Assembly: GCA_020629875.1 (NCBI GenBank)
Contig: JAHDCL010000022.1
Coordinates: 1 to 35,796 of the forward strand
Source: Hellea sp.
GTDB lineage: Bacteria > Pseudomonadota > Alphaproteobacteria > Caulobacterales > Maricaulaceae
Length of the DNA stretch: 35,796 bases
Reading direction: 5' to 3'
Under the pieces are notes generated by a model. That model was not told where the DNA came from and made no database searches. It saw only the letters and a list, made by a program, of their open reading frames with translations. Below, one piece after another: positions 35,323-35,796 of this stretch; position 1 is the first letter of the stretch; each line of letters starts with the position of its first letter. Made by a program: the position numbers and the translations under genes.

Positions 35323-35474
35323 CTCATGTCTCTCCCTTGTTATGACCCATGAATTGATGGGCGAGTGCGGGAGTAGAGTTGCGGCGCATAAGTTTTTTGA
35401 CGAGGGACAAAATTGAGCGTCGGGATTAGCATGGCTGATATGTGTTATTGCGCTGTGATGTAACGTTTGTGCAA

Positions 35475-35503
35475 ATAAAAAAGCCGCCCTGTGAGGCGGC
35501 TTT
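35475..35503 (-). terminator. rho-independent terminator of rpsU
   Basis: GCCGCC (35483-35488) pairs with GGCGGC (35495-35500). On the - strand the stem is followed by TTTTTT, 30 bases after the rpsU stop. Confidence 0.85.
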
Positions 35504-35530
35504 ATATATTTTTAAACCTAAGCAGCGGTC

Positions 35531-35767
35531 TTAGCGACGGCGCGGCTTTTTCTTTGATGGGATGAGGCCTTCGATTTGAGCGCGCTTACGAGCGAGCTTG
35601 CGAACGCGGCGAACAGCTTCTGCTTTTTCACGAACACGTTTCTCGGATGGCTTCTCAAAATGCTTACGTGCTTTCATCTCGCGAAGGATGCCCTCGTTCT
35701 GAAGCTTTTTCTTCAGAGCGCGGAGAGCCTGATCGACATTGTTTTGACGGACGTAAATTTCAACCAT
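35531..35767 (-). CDS. rpsU: 30S ribosomal protein S21
   Basis: This 78-aa basic ribosomal protein sits near the anti-Shine-Dalgarno end of 16S rRNA and helps initiation. [20 protein letters not shown] and [20 protein letters not shown] are family-typical, and the Lys/Arg-rich tail (about 55-78) extends it beyond the Escherichia coli length (71 aa), as in other Alphaproteobacteria. The promoter lies at or beyond the window edge. Confidence 0.95.
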   Translation of the reverse strand: MVEIYVRQNNVDQALRALKKKLQNEGILREMKARKHFEKPSEKRVREKAEAVRRVRKLARKRAQIEGLIPSKKKPRRR

Positions 35768-35796
35768 GTGGTTTTCAACTCATTTCTAATTCTAAA

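Noticed and set aside
1-35796. tRNA, rRNA, CRISPR or prophage genes
   Set aside because: A search by eye found no cloverleaf with a T-loop, no regularly spaced direct repeats and no integrase, transposase or phage structural genes.

Overview
The window is a gene-dense stretch of an alphaproteobacterial chromosome of roughly balanced GC by eye. No phage, transposase, CRISPR array, tRNA or rRNA was seen. Three features point to Alphaproteobacteria: a C4-type 5-aminolevulinate synthase (ALAS) beside hemB, the nrdR-rib-nusB-thiL cluster, and a bamE / ubiquinol-cytochrome c chaperone / plsX-fabH neighbourhood. The proteins feel closest to marine Hyphomonadales/Maricaulales. That placement is inference; no database was searched.

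Left part (1-13.7 kb). About 620 bases hold a long unassigned open frame and a 133-bp inverted-repeat-bounded element. Then comes parC on +, a shared bidirectional terminator, and a long run of - strand genes. Read in transcription order these are an SLC13/RCK permease, Bpt leucyltransferase, a three-gene TRAP transporter (substrate-binding protein, small permease, large permease), LemA, an M48 peptidase and an M16 lipoprotein peptidase. Spacing is tight or overlapping from the permease through the TRAP genes.

Middle part (13.7-24 kb). This is central metabolism: a 3-hydroxyisobutyrate-dehydrogenase-like oxidoreductase, divergent hemB and hemA, glyA, a hotdog thioesterase and small membrane protein on -, then nrdR-ribD(reductase only)-ribE-ribBA-ribH-nusB-thiL with nearly no spacing. 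Two steps of riboflavin synthesis look incomplete here. RibD lacks its deaminase domain, and the GTP-cyclohydrolase-II half of RibBA has lost its zinc cysteines. Both activities must be encoded elsewhere if the pathway is complete.

Right part (24-35.8 kb). This holds bamE, the bc1 chaperone, plsX-fabH, a patatin phospholipase, a DUF2799-like lipoprotein, and an Lrp/AsnC regulator divergent from astA and a glutaryl-CoA dehydrogenase gene. Three tandem secreted four-cysteine paralogs follow, then a small membrane protein, asd, ompW and rpsU. The least explained locus is the paralog triplet with its divergent membrane-protein neighbour. Several convergent pairs overlap at their stop codons, and strong bidirectional hairpins separate others. 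Most of the window is conserved housekeeping, and I do not see a clear new multi-gene defence or mobile system.
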